From NCBI GenBank assembly GCA_022510745.1, contig JAFLSY010000001.1:1-64000 (forward strand): a stretch of DNA of 64,000 nt. The letters are read 5' to 3'. This document shows, piece after piece, positions 7,659 through 16,434 of this stretch (position 1 is its first letter; each line of letters begins with the position of its first letter). The translations under genes and the position numbers were made by a program. Below the pieces are notes generated by a model that saw only the letters and a program-made list of their open reading frames with translations, did no database searches and was not told the origin of the DNA. Origin of the DNA: Lachnospiraceae bacterium. Lineage in GTDB: Bacteria; Bacillota; Clostridia; Lachnospirales; Lachnospiraceae.

Positions 7659-8480
7659 ATGAAAAAAGTATGCGTTATTGCCGGAATATTGCTGTTGGGA
7701 TTGTATACGGGCTGTGGGCAGGCGGCAAATGAGAATACCGAAGATAACAATTTAGAGAGTGAACAAGGTAATGAGATACAGGAGACTGATCTTGCGATAG
7801 AAAGTACTGCCCCGGCGGAGGATCAAAAGCCTGAAGAAACGGAGAAGAAAGTGTTCGAACCGCAGATCTACTGGAGTGTGGAAACCGAGGAATATCAGGT
7901 CTGTTTAAGGGATTTGGAGCCCGGAGAAACCCAGCAGCTGCTCTTTATAAGGGACGATGAGGAATTTCTGCTGAATACCTTCTATTATGATTTTCAAGAG
8001 ATAAAGCGTTTTGCTGAAAGTCTGATCTATAATCCGTTTGAAGATATAATGGGCTGCGACGGTTTTTATATTGGTTATGTCAATATTGGTCAGCTCTTGA
8101 CAACCTACTATGCAGTGGAGGAAGAAGGCGTCATGGCTTTGGCAAACAGCTGGTGTTTTAGTGAGAAGCCTAATGATTATATACTGGATACGGACGGTGA
8201 CGGTGTAAGGGAACTGGTCTGCAATGTGGTGTGGGGCGACGGTTATGAGGATGTTGTAATATATGATTATGAGGGGGAGCAGATACGCTATTGTAACGGA
8301 ACGGATCTGCTGGATGAGGAATATGACAACACCGGAATCGGTTCCCAAGGGGCCGTGTATCTGCCGAAAAAGAATGTGATTCAGATTTATTTCTGGAAAA
8401 GCGAGTTGGGTGATTATGTCGTCAAAGACTATAAATTGAATTTGGAAGAGGTGGAATGGTATCCTTATTCTCCAAATTGA
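7659..8480 (+). CDS. Lipoprotein with Asp-rich (FG-GAP-like) loop
   Basis: A 273-aa predicted lipoprotein: MKKVCVIAGILLLGLYTGCG gives a signal peptide with the lipobox LYTGC (Cys19). An acidic linker rich in Glu, Asn and Thr follows to about residue 65. The domain includes ILDTDGDGVRELVCNVVWGD followed by YEDVVIYDYEG, a calcium-loop pattern (DxDxDG) like that in FG-GAP/VCBS repeats. AAAGGA lies upstream of the ATG. It resembles the lipoprotein at 5538 in layout. The function is unknown. Confidence 0.72.
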   Translation: MKKVCVIAGILLLGLYTGCGQAANENTEDNNLESEQGNEIQETDLAIESTAPAEDQKPEETEKKVFEPQIYWSVETEEYQVCLRDLEPGETQQLLFIRDDEEFLLNTFYYDFQEIKRFAESLIYNPFEDIMGCDGFYIGYVNIGQLLTTYYAVEEEGVMALANSWCFSEKPNDYILDTDGDGVRELVCNVVWGDGYEDVVIYDYEGEQIRYCNGTDLLDEEYDNTGIGSQGAVYLPKKNVIQIYFWKSELGDYVVKDYKLNLEEVEWYPYSPN

Positions 8481-8512
8481 AGTAAAAGCTCATGAAATCA
8501 TGGAGGTGGATC

Positions 8513-9265
8513 ATGAAACTCTTACATACGGCGGATTTACATATTGGCGCTGGAAGAGACCAAAGCAGATCAGAGAAGGAAGTCAAACTATTGACCAATA
8601 TAGTCAAAATAGCTCATGATGAAGAGTCGGATGCGGTCCTGCTTACGGGAGATATTTTGGAATCAGCCGAGCTCTCTGTTCAACAAAGGACTTTATTGGA
8701 AGATTTCATGGCGGAACTGATAAAACAGAAAACGGCGCTGCTTCTCATAAGCGGAGAACGGGATGCGGGTGCTTTTGCGGCATTTGCGGATAAATTTACG
8801 GAAAAGCAGGGAGTTTATATAGCAGAAGAGTATAAGGGAAGCTTAAAACGTGTATTTTTAAAAGATGAATGGGGCCCCGTAGACTTTGTATGCATGCCCT
8901 TTGTAAAAAATGCGCCGGTCAGTATGGAGCAGAGGCTGGCGGCCACACCCATGCCTTTGGATTTCATGAGCAGGCATGTACTTCTTACCCATTGTGTGGT
9001 AACGGAGGAAAACGGCAGGCTGCCAGAACTCACCGAAGGAGAAAGTATGGAGGGGCTGGATGAAATGTCGGCCTCCTGGCTGGGCGCCTTTGACTATGTG
9101 GCATTGGGTCATACAAATAAACGGCAGAGAATGGGAAGCAGGGAAGTATGGTATCCGGGGGCGCCTCTTTTCGGCATGGAGGCAGAGTCGGATAAAAAGG
9201 AAAGCGTTAATCTGGTCCGCTTGGGAAGAAAAGGGGACATTTCTGTGGAAGCAGCAGAGATTTAA
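8513..9265 (+). CDS. SbcD-like metallophosphoesterase, degenerate active site
   Basis: A 250-aa calcineurin-like phosphoesterase resembling the SbcD/Mre11 nuclease core. Motif I is intact (D8 and H10 in TADLHIG), as is motif II (D47 in LTGDIL). The usual GNHD reads GERD (residues 81-84), losing both the metal-binding Asn and the catalytic His. The last GHxH reads GHTN. LLTHCVV keeps one His. The protein stops after the core fold and lacks the C-terminal capping domain of SbcD (~380-400 aa), and no sbcC follows. It may have lost nuclease activity or use altered metal chemistry. I chose the ATG at 8513 because GGAGGT lies 5 bases upstream. Confidence 0.75.
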   Translation: MKLLHTADLHIGAGRDQSRSEKEVKLLTNIVKIAHDEESDAVLLTGDILESAELSVQQRTLLEDFMAELIKQKTALLLISGERDAGAFAAFADKFTEKQGVYIAEEYKGSLKRVFLKDEWGPVDFVCMPFVKNAPVSMEQRLAATPMPLDFMSRHVLLTHCVVTEENGRLPELTEGESMEGLDEMSASWLGAFDYVALGHTNKRQRMGSREVWYPGAPLFGMEAESDKKESVNLVRLGRKGDISVEAAEI

Positions 9266-9306
9266 GAGTTACATGATGAGCAAAAGAAGATAGGATTGCG
9301 GGAAAG

Positions 9307-10392
9307 ATGAAAAAACGGATGATTGTTAAGAAAAAATATCCGGCACGGTTTTTGGCGGTATTGCTTTGTATCTGTATGCCGGTATTTTTGAGCGCCTGCG
9401 GCGGGAGGGGGTCGGATACCAAAGTGGTACTGACTACCGGTTTTTACAGTGATGAGGTTTTCAGGATAGAAAATAAATCCTGCAGGCTCTCAGAGGTCAT
9501 GGTATATTTGACCACTCTCCAAAATCAGTATGAGGAAGTTTACGGATCGCAGATCTGGCAGGCCAATCTGGACGGCGTCACCTTGGAGGAAAATGTCAAG
9601 GAAATGGTACTGGCTAAAATTGCCCAAATAAAATCCTTGAATTTACTGGCGGAATCCATGGATGTGAAACTGGATGAGGAGGAACAGGAAAAGGTAAAGC
9701 TGGCGGCACAAGCCTATTATACTTCCTTAAATGAAACGGAAATAGAGCTGATGGGCGTAACGCCGCAGCTGGTTGAGCAGCTCTACGGGGAATACGCTCT
9801 GGCGGAGAAGGTATATGCTCACATCATCAGGGATATCAATCCGGAAATCAGCGATGATGAGGCCAGAACGATCACGGTACAGCATATCTTGATCAAAACG
9901 TATACCACTGACGGCAGAGGAGAGAGGGTAGCTTACTCTGAATCTGCGAGGAATGCAGCTTATGCCAGAGCAGCAGAAGCCTATGCGCTTGCCATCGACG
10001 GCGACCATAATTTTGAAGAATTGATCGCTGCCTACAGTGAGGACAATGTATCCACCTATTCTTTCAGAAAAGGCGAAATGACCGCTGCTTTTGAGGAAGC
10101 CGCATTCAATCTGGGCACGAATGAGATCAGCGCGATTGTGGAGGACGAGTACGGTTATCACATCATCAAATGCCTGAATACCTTCGACAGGGAGGAAACC
10201 GACCAGAACAAGTTAAAAATCGTGGAGGAACGCAAGAAAGAGGTGTTTGGAGAGGAGTATGACGCCTTTGTGGATACCCTGACCAGAAAATTGAACGATG
10301 AAGTCTGGGAAGGGGTTACTTTCCTGCGTGATGAAAATGTTACCACTAAGAATTTCTTTGATGTATATGAGGAATATTTTACATCGGAGTGA
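9307..10392 (+). CDS. Parvulin-type peptidyl-prolyl isomerase lipoprotein (PrsA-like)
   Basis: A membrane-anchored foldase expected to help secreted proteins fold outside the cell. A positively charged start and the hydrophobic stretch FLAVLLCICMPVFL lead to the lipobox LSACG, with Cys near residue 35. A helical SurA/PrsA-like N-domain follows, then the parvulin domain at residues ~190-300 with ITVQHILIK, FEELIAAYSED, GEMTAAFEEAAFNLG and DEYGYHIIKCL. The 361-aa length suits the PrsA group. It lies 41 bases after the phosphoesterase and 15 bases before the DUF2264 gene, so the three may be cotranscribed. Confidence 0.9.
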   Translation: MKKRMIVKKKYPARFLAVLLCICMPVFLSACGGRGSDTKVVLTTGFYSDEVFRIENKSCRLSEVMVYLTTLQNQYEEVYGSQIWQANLDGVTLEENVKEMVLAKIAQIKSLNLLAESMDVKLDEEEQEKVKLAAQAYYTSLNETEIELMGVTPQLVEQLYGEYALAEKVYAHIIRDINPEISDDEARTITVQHILIKTYTTDGRGERVAYSESARNAAYARAAEAYALAIDGDHNFEELIAAYSEDNVSTYSFRKGEMTAAFEEAAFNLGTNEISAIVEDEYGYHIIKCLNTFDREETDQNKLKIVEERKKEVFGEEYDAFVDTLTRKLNDEVWEGVTFLRDENVTTKNFFDVYEEYFTSE

Positions 10393-10407
10393 CAGACCGG
10401 AGGTACT

Positions 10408-12504
10408 ATGATTTTTCAACCCAAAACATCTGACTATGTCTTAAGTCCTTATACCGGACTGACCAGAGAGAGTTTTATAGAGGCGGCAGAGTATCTTTTG
10501 GAAGGAATCTTTTGCCATGTTGCACATTTTGAAGACCCTGTGGTGATGCCAAGAAAAGAGACGAAAATCACCTATCCCCATTTGGATGCGCCCAAAAGCT
10601 GGCAGGCGGTGGAGCGGATGGCTGAGAGGTTCGAGGGGCTTGCCCGTTCTTTCTTTATAGCAGCTCCCCTGCTGCATGAAAAGCCGTCGTCCACCCTTTG
10701 CGGATATCCGCTGGCGGCCTATTATAAATCCCAGATTCTGCGTTCCTGCACCAAGGGGGACGCACTTTTTGTGGGCAGTTATGAAACGCTGCGGGAAGGA
10801 AGCGGGGATTCCTATCATACCTATCAGCAGACCGTGGAAACGGCGGCACTGGTAATAGGACTTTGGGAGTGCCGGGAGGTGATCTGGGAAACCTACACCC
10901 GGGCAGAAAAAGATGTGATCGCGGCTTTTCTTTCCAGCTATGCTCACGGTGCTACCGTACCGCAGAATTGGCGGTTGTTCAATATGTTAGATCTGGCGTT
11001 TCTGCATAGAGAGGGTTATCCCATCGATGAGGAAATTATGGCGGATCATGCGCAGGCAATTTTCCATTATTACGCCGGGGATGGGTGGTACCGGGATGGT
11101 CAATCATTTGACTACTATTCCTGTTGGGCTTTTCAGACCTATGTGCCTATCTGGAATCTGTGGTATGGCTATGAGCATATGCCCGGAATGGCAGAAAAGC
11201 TGGAAGAACGTTCAAGAAAGCTGATGGAGACCTATCCCGATTTTTTTGACAGGGACGGTTTTACCAATATGTGGGGCAGGAGCTGTATTTATCGAAATGC
11301 GTCCACCAGTGCCTTTGCGGCACATTTTTTCTTGAAAAATCCCTGCGTCGATCCGGGACTGGCAAGGCGCATCTGCTCCGGTTCACTGTTACAGTTTTTA
11401 AAACGGGAAGATTTCTTAAGTGACGGCATACCGAATTTAGGTTTTTATAGACAGTTTGCGCCGTTAATACAGGGATATTCCTGCGCGGAATCTCCTTTCT
11501 GGCTGGGAAAAGCGTTTTTATGCCTGCATCTGCCAAAGGACCACCCTTTCTGGACGGAAAAGGAAAATAACGGTGTCTGGGAGAAACTGCCGTCCGGAGG
11601 CGTGAAGGAAACAGTTTTAAACGGTCCGGCCCTTTGTTTTTCCAACCATGGGGCCAATGGCGCAACAATCCTGCGTACGGGTAAGGTATTAAAAGCCCCG
11701 GAGGATATTGCGGGAATGTGGAATTACGCCAAACTCGCCTATCATACCCAGTATCCATGGGAGGCCTGTAATCACGGCATACAGGCGGCACCAACAGAGG
11801 ACACTGTGGACGGAAAAGGAAAGGGACTCTTTGCGGAAGCCATGCAGTATGTGCTGCGGGACGATAGTACGGGGGAGGTGCTGCGCTGTAACGCCACTTT
11901 CTGGTGCGGGGTAAAAGGGGGCGTGCTTTATCGAAGGCAGTTTTTTCACTATGACCTTTCCCGGGAAATGCACTGGATGCAGGCAATCACGCTGGCGGAT
12001 TTTCCCGTGGCATGCGGTCTGATACGGGTGGATAGGCTGAAACTGTACAAACGGCCCATCACCCTTACGCTGGGGGCCTATGGTTTTCCGGATAACGGCA
12101 CAGAGCTTACTATGGAAGAGAGGGAAAATGCAAAAGCCATCATTTTGAAAGGCCGGGATTTTTGCGGCAGGGAAAAACAGCTTGCCATGACAGTATACGA
12201 CGGCTGGAATACTCTTGCTTATGAAAACAGGGAGGGAACAAACCCGGATTCGGAGAGATCCATTGTGGTATACGCGTGGACCGAACAAAAAAAGCAGTAT
12301 GGCGGAAAGGAAGCGTACGTGCTGATTTCTCAGGTCATTACAAAGGAGAGCCATGAAAACTTCTTAGAAGAGGAGTTGTTTCCCATAGAAAAAGTGGAGT
12401 ATGAGGACGGGCACGGTGCCTGGGGAGCGGTGGATATCTATCTGAAAAGCGGAGATAGAAAGCGGATTTCCTGCGAAGAAATGGAAGGAAATTTTAGTCT
12501 GTAA
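10408..12504 (+). CDS. DUF2264 domain protein (putative carbohydrate-active, alpha/alpha-barrel)
   Basis: A 698-aa cytoplasmic protein without a signal peptide. The N-terminal ~370 residues match the DUF2264 pattern as I remember it: the MAERFEGLARSFFIAAPLL helix, then NWRLFNMLDLAFL, GDGWYRDGQSFDYYS and CWAFQTYVPIWNLWYGY. The fold is thought to be an alpha/alpha toroid like that of polysaccharide lyases and unsaturated glucuronyl hydrolases. The C-terminal half is beta-rich, as in lyase-type sandwich domains. The substrate is unknown. GGAGGT lies 3 bases before the ATG. Its closeness to the PrsA-like gene is probably accidental. Two long antisense frames inside it are shadows. Confidence 0.8.
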   Translation: MIFQPKTSDYVLSPYTGLTRESFIEAAEYLLEGIFCHVAHFEDPVVMPRKETKITYPHLDAPKSWQAVERMAERFEGLARSFFIAAPLLHEKPSSTLCGYPLAAYYKSQILRSCTKGDALFVGSYETLREGSGDSYHTYQQTVETAALVIGLWECREVIWETYTRAEKDVIAAFLSSYAHGATVPQNWRLFNMLDLAFLHREGYPIDEEIMADHAQAIFHYYAGDGWYRDGQSFDYYSCWAFQTYVPIWNLWYGYEHMPGMAEKLEERSRKLMETYPDFFDRDGFTNMWGRSCIYRNASTSAFAAHFFLKNPCVDPGLARRICSGSLLQFLKREDFLSDGIPNLGFYRQFAPLIQGYSCAESPFWLGKAFLCLHLPKDHPFWTEKENNGVWEKLPSGGVKETVLNGPALCFSNHGANGATILRTGKVLKAPEDIAGMWNYAKLAYHTQYPWEACNHGIQAAPTEDTVDGKGKGLFAEAMQYVLRDDSTGEVLRCNATFWCGVKGGVLYRRQFFHYDLSREMHWMQAITLADFPVACGLIRVDRLKLYKRPITLTLGAYGFPDNGTELTMEERENAKAIILKGRDFCGREKQLAMTVYDGWNTLAYENREGTNPDSERSIVVYAWTEQKKQYGGKEAYVLISQVITKESHENFLEEELFPIEKVEYEDGHGAWGAVDIYLKSGDRKRISCEEMEGNFSL

Positions 12505-12545
12505 GGGTATCGCAGGGATACTTTACAAAAATTTTAGAAATGAAG

Positions 12546-12569
12546 AAATGCCATAAAATAAGCATTTTT
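12546..12569 (+). terminator. Weak terminator-like hairpin before htpG
   Basis: AAATGC (12546-12551) pairs with GCATTT (12562-12567) and is followed by TT. The stem is only six pairs, so termination after the DUF2264 gene is uncertain. Confidence 0.3.
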
Positions 12570-12578
12570 AAGCAGTTA

Positions 12579-12605
12579 TTAGCACTCGAGTCAAACGAGT
12601 GCTAA
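12579..12605 (+). promoter_or_regulatory. CIRCE operator (HrcA binding site)
   Basis: TTAGCACTC (12579-12587), nine bases, GAGTGCTAA (12597-12605) is an exact match to the CIRCE consensus bound by the heat-shock repressor HrcA. It sits eight bases upstream of the -35 element of the htpG promoter. CIRCE normally controls groESL and the hrcA-dnaK operon; its presence here places htpG in the HrcA regulon. Confidence 0.95.
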
Positions 12606-12612
12606 TTTTCTA

Positions 12613-12641
12613 TTGACTTCTAAAAAAGAACGCACTACAAT
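12613..12641 (+). promoter_or_regulatory. Sigma-A promoter of htpG
   Basis: TTGACT (12613-12618), 17 bases, TACAAT (12636-12641), directly downstream of the CIRCE element. Confidence 0.85.
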
Positions 12642-12700
12642 GGAAAACAAATGATAGAACTCAAAAAGAGAAAAATAAAAAAGAAAGAGGAAGTGGATTT

Positions 12701-14767
12701 ATGGCAGCAAAAACAGGCAGTTTGTCAATTAACAGCGAAAATATTTTTCCCATTATCAAGAAGTGGCTCTATTCTGACCACGATATTTTTTACAGGGAAT
12801 TGATTTCCAATGGCTGTGACGCCATTACCAAATTAAAGAAGCTGGATATGATAGGGGAGTACACTCTGCCGGATGACTACAAAGCAAAAATAGAGGTTGT
12901 TGTGGACTCGGAAAAGAAAACCCTGACTTTTAAAGATAACGGTCTGGGTATGACGGCGGAGGAAGTGGAGGAGTACATCAACCAGATTGCTTTTTCCGGC
13001 GCTACGGATTTCCTTGAAAAGTACAAGGACAAGAGTAACGCAGACCAGATCATCGGACATTTCGGTCTGGGATTTTATTCGGCATTCATGGTTGCGGAGG
13101 AAGTACACATAGATACCCTCTCCTATAAGGCGGATGCAAAACCGGTACATTGGGAATGCGACGGCGGTACGGAGTTTTCCATGGAAGAGGGAGAACGAAG
13201 CGAGGTCGGAACCACGATCACTCTGTTCCTCACGGACGATTGTCTGGAGTTCTGTAACGAGTACAAGGCCAGAGAGGTCATCAAGAAATATTGTTCTTTC
13301 ATGCCTACGGAAATTTATTTAAGTAAGGCGGATACCAAGGAAACCCAGACGATCAACGCGGACGAGAAGCTGGATACGGATACGGTGGTGGAAACCGTTA
13401 AGCCCGAGAAAGAGGATGAGCCGGAAAAACTCAAAATCGTGAAGCGGCCGGAACTCTTAAATGATACGCATCCTCTCTGGATGAAAAATCCAAGCGAGTG
13501 TACAAAAGAGGAATATCTGGAATTTTACAGGAAGGTATTTCAGGACTATAAGGAGCCCCTTTTCTGGATTCATTTGAATATGGACTATCCTTTCAACTTA
13601 AAGGGCATCCTGTACTTCCCCAAGATCAATATGGAGTACGAATCCATTGAAGGCACCATCAAGCTTTACAACAATCAGGTGTTCATTGCGGATAATATCA
13701 AGGAGGTCATTCCGGAGTTTCTGATGCTCTTAAAGGGCGTGATCGACTGTCCGGATCTGCCGCTGAACGTGTCCCGCAGCGCCCTGCAGAACGACGGCTT
13801 TGTAAAGAAAATTTCCGACTATATCAGCAAGAAAGTGGCGGACAAGCTGGCCGGTATGTGCAAGACGGAAAAAGAAGAATACGAAAAGTACTGGGACGAT
13901 ATCAGTCCTTTCATCAAATTTGGCTGCTTAAAGGACGACAAGTTCTGTGAGAAGATGACGGACTACATTCTCTTTAAGAATCTGGACGGAAACTATCTGA
14001 CCCTGCCGGAATGTTTGGAGGTCAACAAGATAGATCCGGATGAAGCGGAAGAGAGCGCCGTGGACGAAAACGGCAATAAAGTGGAAGCGGAAGTTGTGGA
14101 TGGCGGCCAGGACGACGGTACTGCGGACGAAGACGCGGAAGCGGAGGAAAAGAAAGAAAAGACCATCTACTATGTGACGGATGAGCAGCAGCAGAGCCAG
14201 TATATCAATATGTTCCGTGCCGCAAAGATGGATGCCGTGGTGCTGACCCACAATATCGATCAACCCTTTATTTCCCAGTTGGAGTCCAAAAACGAAGGCA
14301 TTAAGTTCCAGAGGATCGACGCCGATCTGACGGATACCTTCAAGTCCAAAACCTCCAAAAAGGCCGCTGAAGAGATGCAGGCCCAGGCGGAGAAGATTGC
14401 AGGGATCATGAAGAAGGCTTTAAAGAAGGAAAAGCTGGAAGTCAAGGTGGAGAAGTTAAAGAACAAGAAGATTTCTTCCCTGCTCACGCTCTCTGAGGAA
14501 AGCCGCCGTATGCAGGATATGATGAAGATGTATTCTATGAACGGTATGGGGCTGGGAGATTTCGGCTCGGAGGGAGAAACGCTGATCTTAAACGCAAACC
14601 ATCCTCTGGTACAGTATGTAACGGCGCATCAGGACGGAGAGCATGTACAGATGATCTGCGAGCAGCTCTACGATCTGGCAAAACTGCAGCATGCGCCTTT
14701 AAGCTCCGAGGATATGACAAAATTCATTGCAAGAAGCAATGATATCATGTTATTGCTTGCAAAATAG
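12701..14767 (+). CDS. htpG: Molecular chaperone HtpG (Hsp90)
   Basis: A bacterial Hsp90, an ATP-driven dimeric chaperone in the cytosol. The 688-aa protein has the GHKL ATP-binding fold (ELISNGCDAITKL, DNGLGMT, GHFGLGFYSAFMV), the middle domain with the catalytic-arginine region LPLNVSRSALQND, and a C-terminal dimerisation domain. An unusual acidic, Ala/Glu-rich insertion lies around residues 455-490 (VEAEVVDGGQDDGTADEDAE), longer than in E. coli HtpG but seen in clostridial relatives. Transcription is from a sigma-A promoter with an exact CIRCE site, so HrcA repression and heat induction are expected. The greA-like gene follows after 14 bases. Confidence 0.97.
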   Translation: MAAKTGSLSINSENIFPIIKKWLYSDHDIFYRELISNGCDAITKLKKLDMIGEYTLPDDYKAKIEVVVDSEKKTLTFKDNGLGMTAEEVEEYINQIAFSGATDFLEKYKDKSNADQIIGHFGLGFYSAFMVAEEVHIDTLSYKADAKPVHWECDGGTEFSMEEGERSEVGTTITLFLTDDCLEFCNEYKAREVIKKYCSFMPTEIYLSKADTKETQTINADEKLDTDTVVETVKPEKEDEPEKLKIVKRPELLNDTHPLWMKNPSECTKEEYLEFYRKVFQDYKEPLFWIHLNMDYPFNLKGILYFPKINMEYESIEGTIKLYNNQVFIADNIKEVIPEFLMLLKGVIDCPDLPLNVSRSALQNDGFVKKISDYISKKVADKLAGMCKTEKEEYEKYWDDISPFIKFGCLKDDKFCEKMTDYILFKNLDGNYLTLPECLEVNKIDPDEAEESAVDENGNKVEAEVVDGGQDDGTADEDAEAEEKKEKTIYYVTDEQQQSQYINMFRAAKMDAVVLTHNIDQPFISQLESKNEGIKFQRIDADLTDTFKSKTSKKAAEEMQAQAEKIAGIMKKALKKEKLEVKVEKLKNKKISSLLTLSEESRRMQDMMKMYSMNGMGLGDFGSEGETLILNANHPLVQYVTAHQDGEHVQMICEQLYDLAKLQHAPLSSEDMTKFIARSNDIMLLLAK

Positions 14768-14781
14768 GACGGGATATTAGT

Positions 14782-15285
14782 ATGCACGATAAGCTGACTG
14801 AGAGCGATATAAAGCGCATGGAGGAAGAGATTGAACACCGTAAGCTGGTAGTCAGACCGCAGCTTTTGGAATCGGTGAAAGAAGCCAGAGCCCATGGAGA
14901 CTTAAGCGAGAATTTTGAGTATCATGCCGCAAAGCGGGAAAAGAATAAAAATGAAAGCCGCATTCGTTTTTTAGAGCGTATGATTCGCACGGCGGAAGTG
15001 ATCTCCGACACCTCCGCGGAGGACGAGGTGGGATTAAACAATACCGTAACTGTGGAATTCTGCGAGGATAAGAGCAGGGAAGTCTATAAAATCGTAACTA
15101 CCGTGCGCGGGAATTCACTGGAAGGCTTGATCAGTAACGAATCCCCCTTGGGTAAGGCCCTGCTTGGGCACAAGGAGAACGATACGGTGCATGTGCAGGT
15201 GAACGACAGCGTTGCCTACGACGTGCGGATACTCAAGATAGAAAATACAGTGGACGACGGTACGGATAAGCTGAGAAGCTTTTAG
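14782..15285 (+). CDS. greA: GreA/GreB-family transcript cleavage factor
   Basis: A 167-aa protein with the two Gre domains: an N-terminal coiled-coil hairpin that enters the RNA polymerase secondary channel, including the acidic tip region ARAHGDLSENFEYHAAKREK, and the C-terminal FKBP-like domain with NTVTVEF and SPLGKALLGHKENDTV. The tip acids D and E in GDLSENFEY are the residues that promote cleavage of backtracked RNA. It is probably cotranscribed with htpG, so one Gre factor may be heat-inducible. A second greA elsewhere in the genome is possible, so the symbol is tentative. Confidence 0.9.
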   Translation: MHDKLTESDIKRMEEEIEHRKLVVRPQLLESVKEARAHGDLSENFEYHAAKREKNKNESRIRFLERMIRTAEVISDTSAEDEVGLNNTVTVEFCEDKSREVYKIVTTVRGNSLEGLISNESPLGKALLGHKENDTVHVQVNDSVAYDVRILKIENTVDDGTDKLRSF

Positions 15286-15302
15286 GGCAGGATGATGTAA
15301 AA

Positions 15303-15329
15303 AGAGCGGGTGTTTAAAACGCCCGCTCT
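15303..15329. terminator. Bidirectional terminator between greA and degV
   Basis: AGAGCGGGTG (15303-15312) pairs with CGCCCGCTCT (15320-15329), with one G-U pair, around TTTAAAA. The two genes converge here and the stem overlaps the degV stop codon. The T-runs are short. Confidence 0.65.
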
Positions 15330-16222
15330 ATGATGCCAAAGCCTAAAGGATAGGGACCGGTATGCACGCTGATGGTGGCACCGATTTGGAAAATAGGCAG
15401 TTCCTCTGCAGTAAGCGGGGAAGTGCCTTTATAATTTTCATTGATATAGGACAGGGCCGTAAGTTTAAAGTCCTCTGCCTCTTGGGTGTCGTATCCGAAG
15501 CCTATGGAGAAACTGTAGGAATGAATATCCTTTCCGGTTTCTTTTAGGTACGCTATAAGCAGCTCCAATACTTTATCCAGAGATTTTTTACGGCTTCTGG
15601 TAATGCCGGAAGGGAAAATTTCACCCTCTTTTAAAGTAATAAGGGGTTTGATACCCAGAATGGACCCGGCCAGACCGGAAAGTTTGCCGATGCGGCCCCC
15701 ATGCTTTAAGTATTCTATATCCCCTACCGTAAAAAAGATGCGGCCGGTTGATTTGATGGCCTCTAAGCGATCGATCACTGCGTCATATTCCCAGCCCGCA
15801 GCCTGCATTCTGGCAGCTTCCAGCACATATTGACCCTGCAGTACCGTATCGACTGTGGAGTCGATGACCGTGATTCTGGCATCCGGACAGGTTTCTAAAA
15901 CCATATCTTTTGCTGTCAGGGCGGACTGCATGGAGCCGCTGAATTTGGTGGTAATGCAGATACAGATAATGGGCGTTCCCTGCTTTGCTAAAGGCGTAAA
16001 GACATCTACATAGTCCTGCGTGGATGGCATGGAGGACTTGGGATAGACTTTAGGATTTCTTACCATTTCTTCATAAAAGTCCCGAATGCCTATTTCCACA
16101 TTTTCTTTTTTGTAGGTCCGATCGTCAAAGGATACATAAAAAGGAACGACCAGAATATTTTTTTCTTTTACCAGACGGGGAGGTAAATCACAGGAGCCGT
16201 CGGAAATAATTTGATATTCCAT
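15314..16222 (-). CDS. DegV-family fatty-acid-binding protein
   Basis: A 302-aa DegV protein. The family binds a fatty acid and, as FakB, presents it to the FakA kinase for phosphorylation and phospholipid synthesis. Recognised segments are YQIISDGSCDLPPRLV at the N-terminus, the SSMPSTQDYVDVFTPLA and CICITTKFSGSMQSA strands, VIDSTVDTVLQGQYVLEAAR, and KHGGRIGKLSGLAGSILGIKPLI. I chose the start at 16222 (MEYQII) because AAGAGG lies 7 bases upstream; longer in-frame starts add an atypical basic leader. No fakA is visible nearby. The gene converges on greA. Confidence 0.9.
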   Translation of the reverse strand: MEYQIISDGSCDLPPRLVKEKNILVVPFYVSFDDRTYKKENVEIGIRDFYEEMVRNPKVYPKSSMPSTQDYVDVFTPLAKQGTPIICICITTKFSGSMQSALTAKDMVLETCPDARITVIDSTVDTVLQGQYVLEAARMQAAGWEYDAVIDRLEAIKSTGRIFFTVGDIEYLKHGGRIGKLSGLAGSILGIKPLITLKEGEIFPSGITRSRKKSLDKVLELLIAYLKETGKDIHSYSFSIGFGYDTQEAEDFKLTALSYINENYKGTSPLTAEELPIFQIGATISVHTGPYPLGFGIIERAF

Positions 16223-16362
16223 AAGCAGCCTCTTTCTCATCATAGTTTTACCCCATTGTAATACATCTTGCACTTCTTGTCTATACTTTTCGTAGTTTTA
16301 AATACTAGATTATGAAATATAACGACTACATATTGCGCAAGTATTTTATCTTACAATAAAAG

Positions 16363-16392
16363 TTGACATAAAATCTCAAAAAATGATACACT
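16363..16392 (+). promoter_or_regulatory. Promoter of the HD-domain gene
   Basis: TTGACA (16363-16368), 18 bases, TACACT (16387-16392). The upstream gap also contains the 8-base palindrome TTGCGCAA at 16333-16340. Confidence 0.7.
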
Positions 16393-16434
16393 AATAACAT
16401 AAAACAGGTCAGGCGGCCTATATGGAGGCGAAAA

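Noticed and set aside
11261..12354. Long antisense frames (241 and 221 aa) inside the DUF2264 gene
   Set aside because: They lie fully opposite a well-supported gene, have low-complexity Pro/Arg/Ser-rich or mixed composition, no ribosome-binding site and no recognisable motif.
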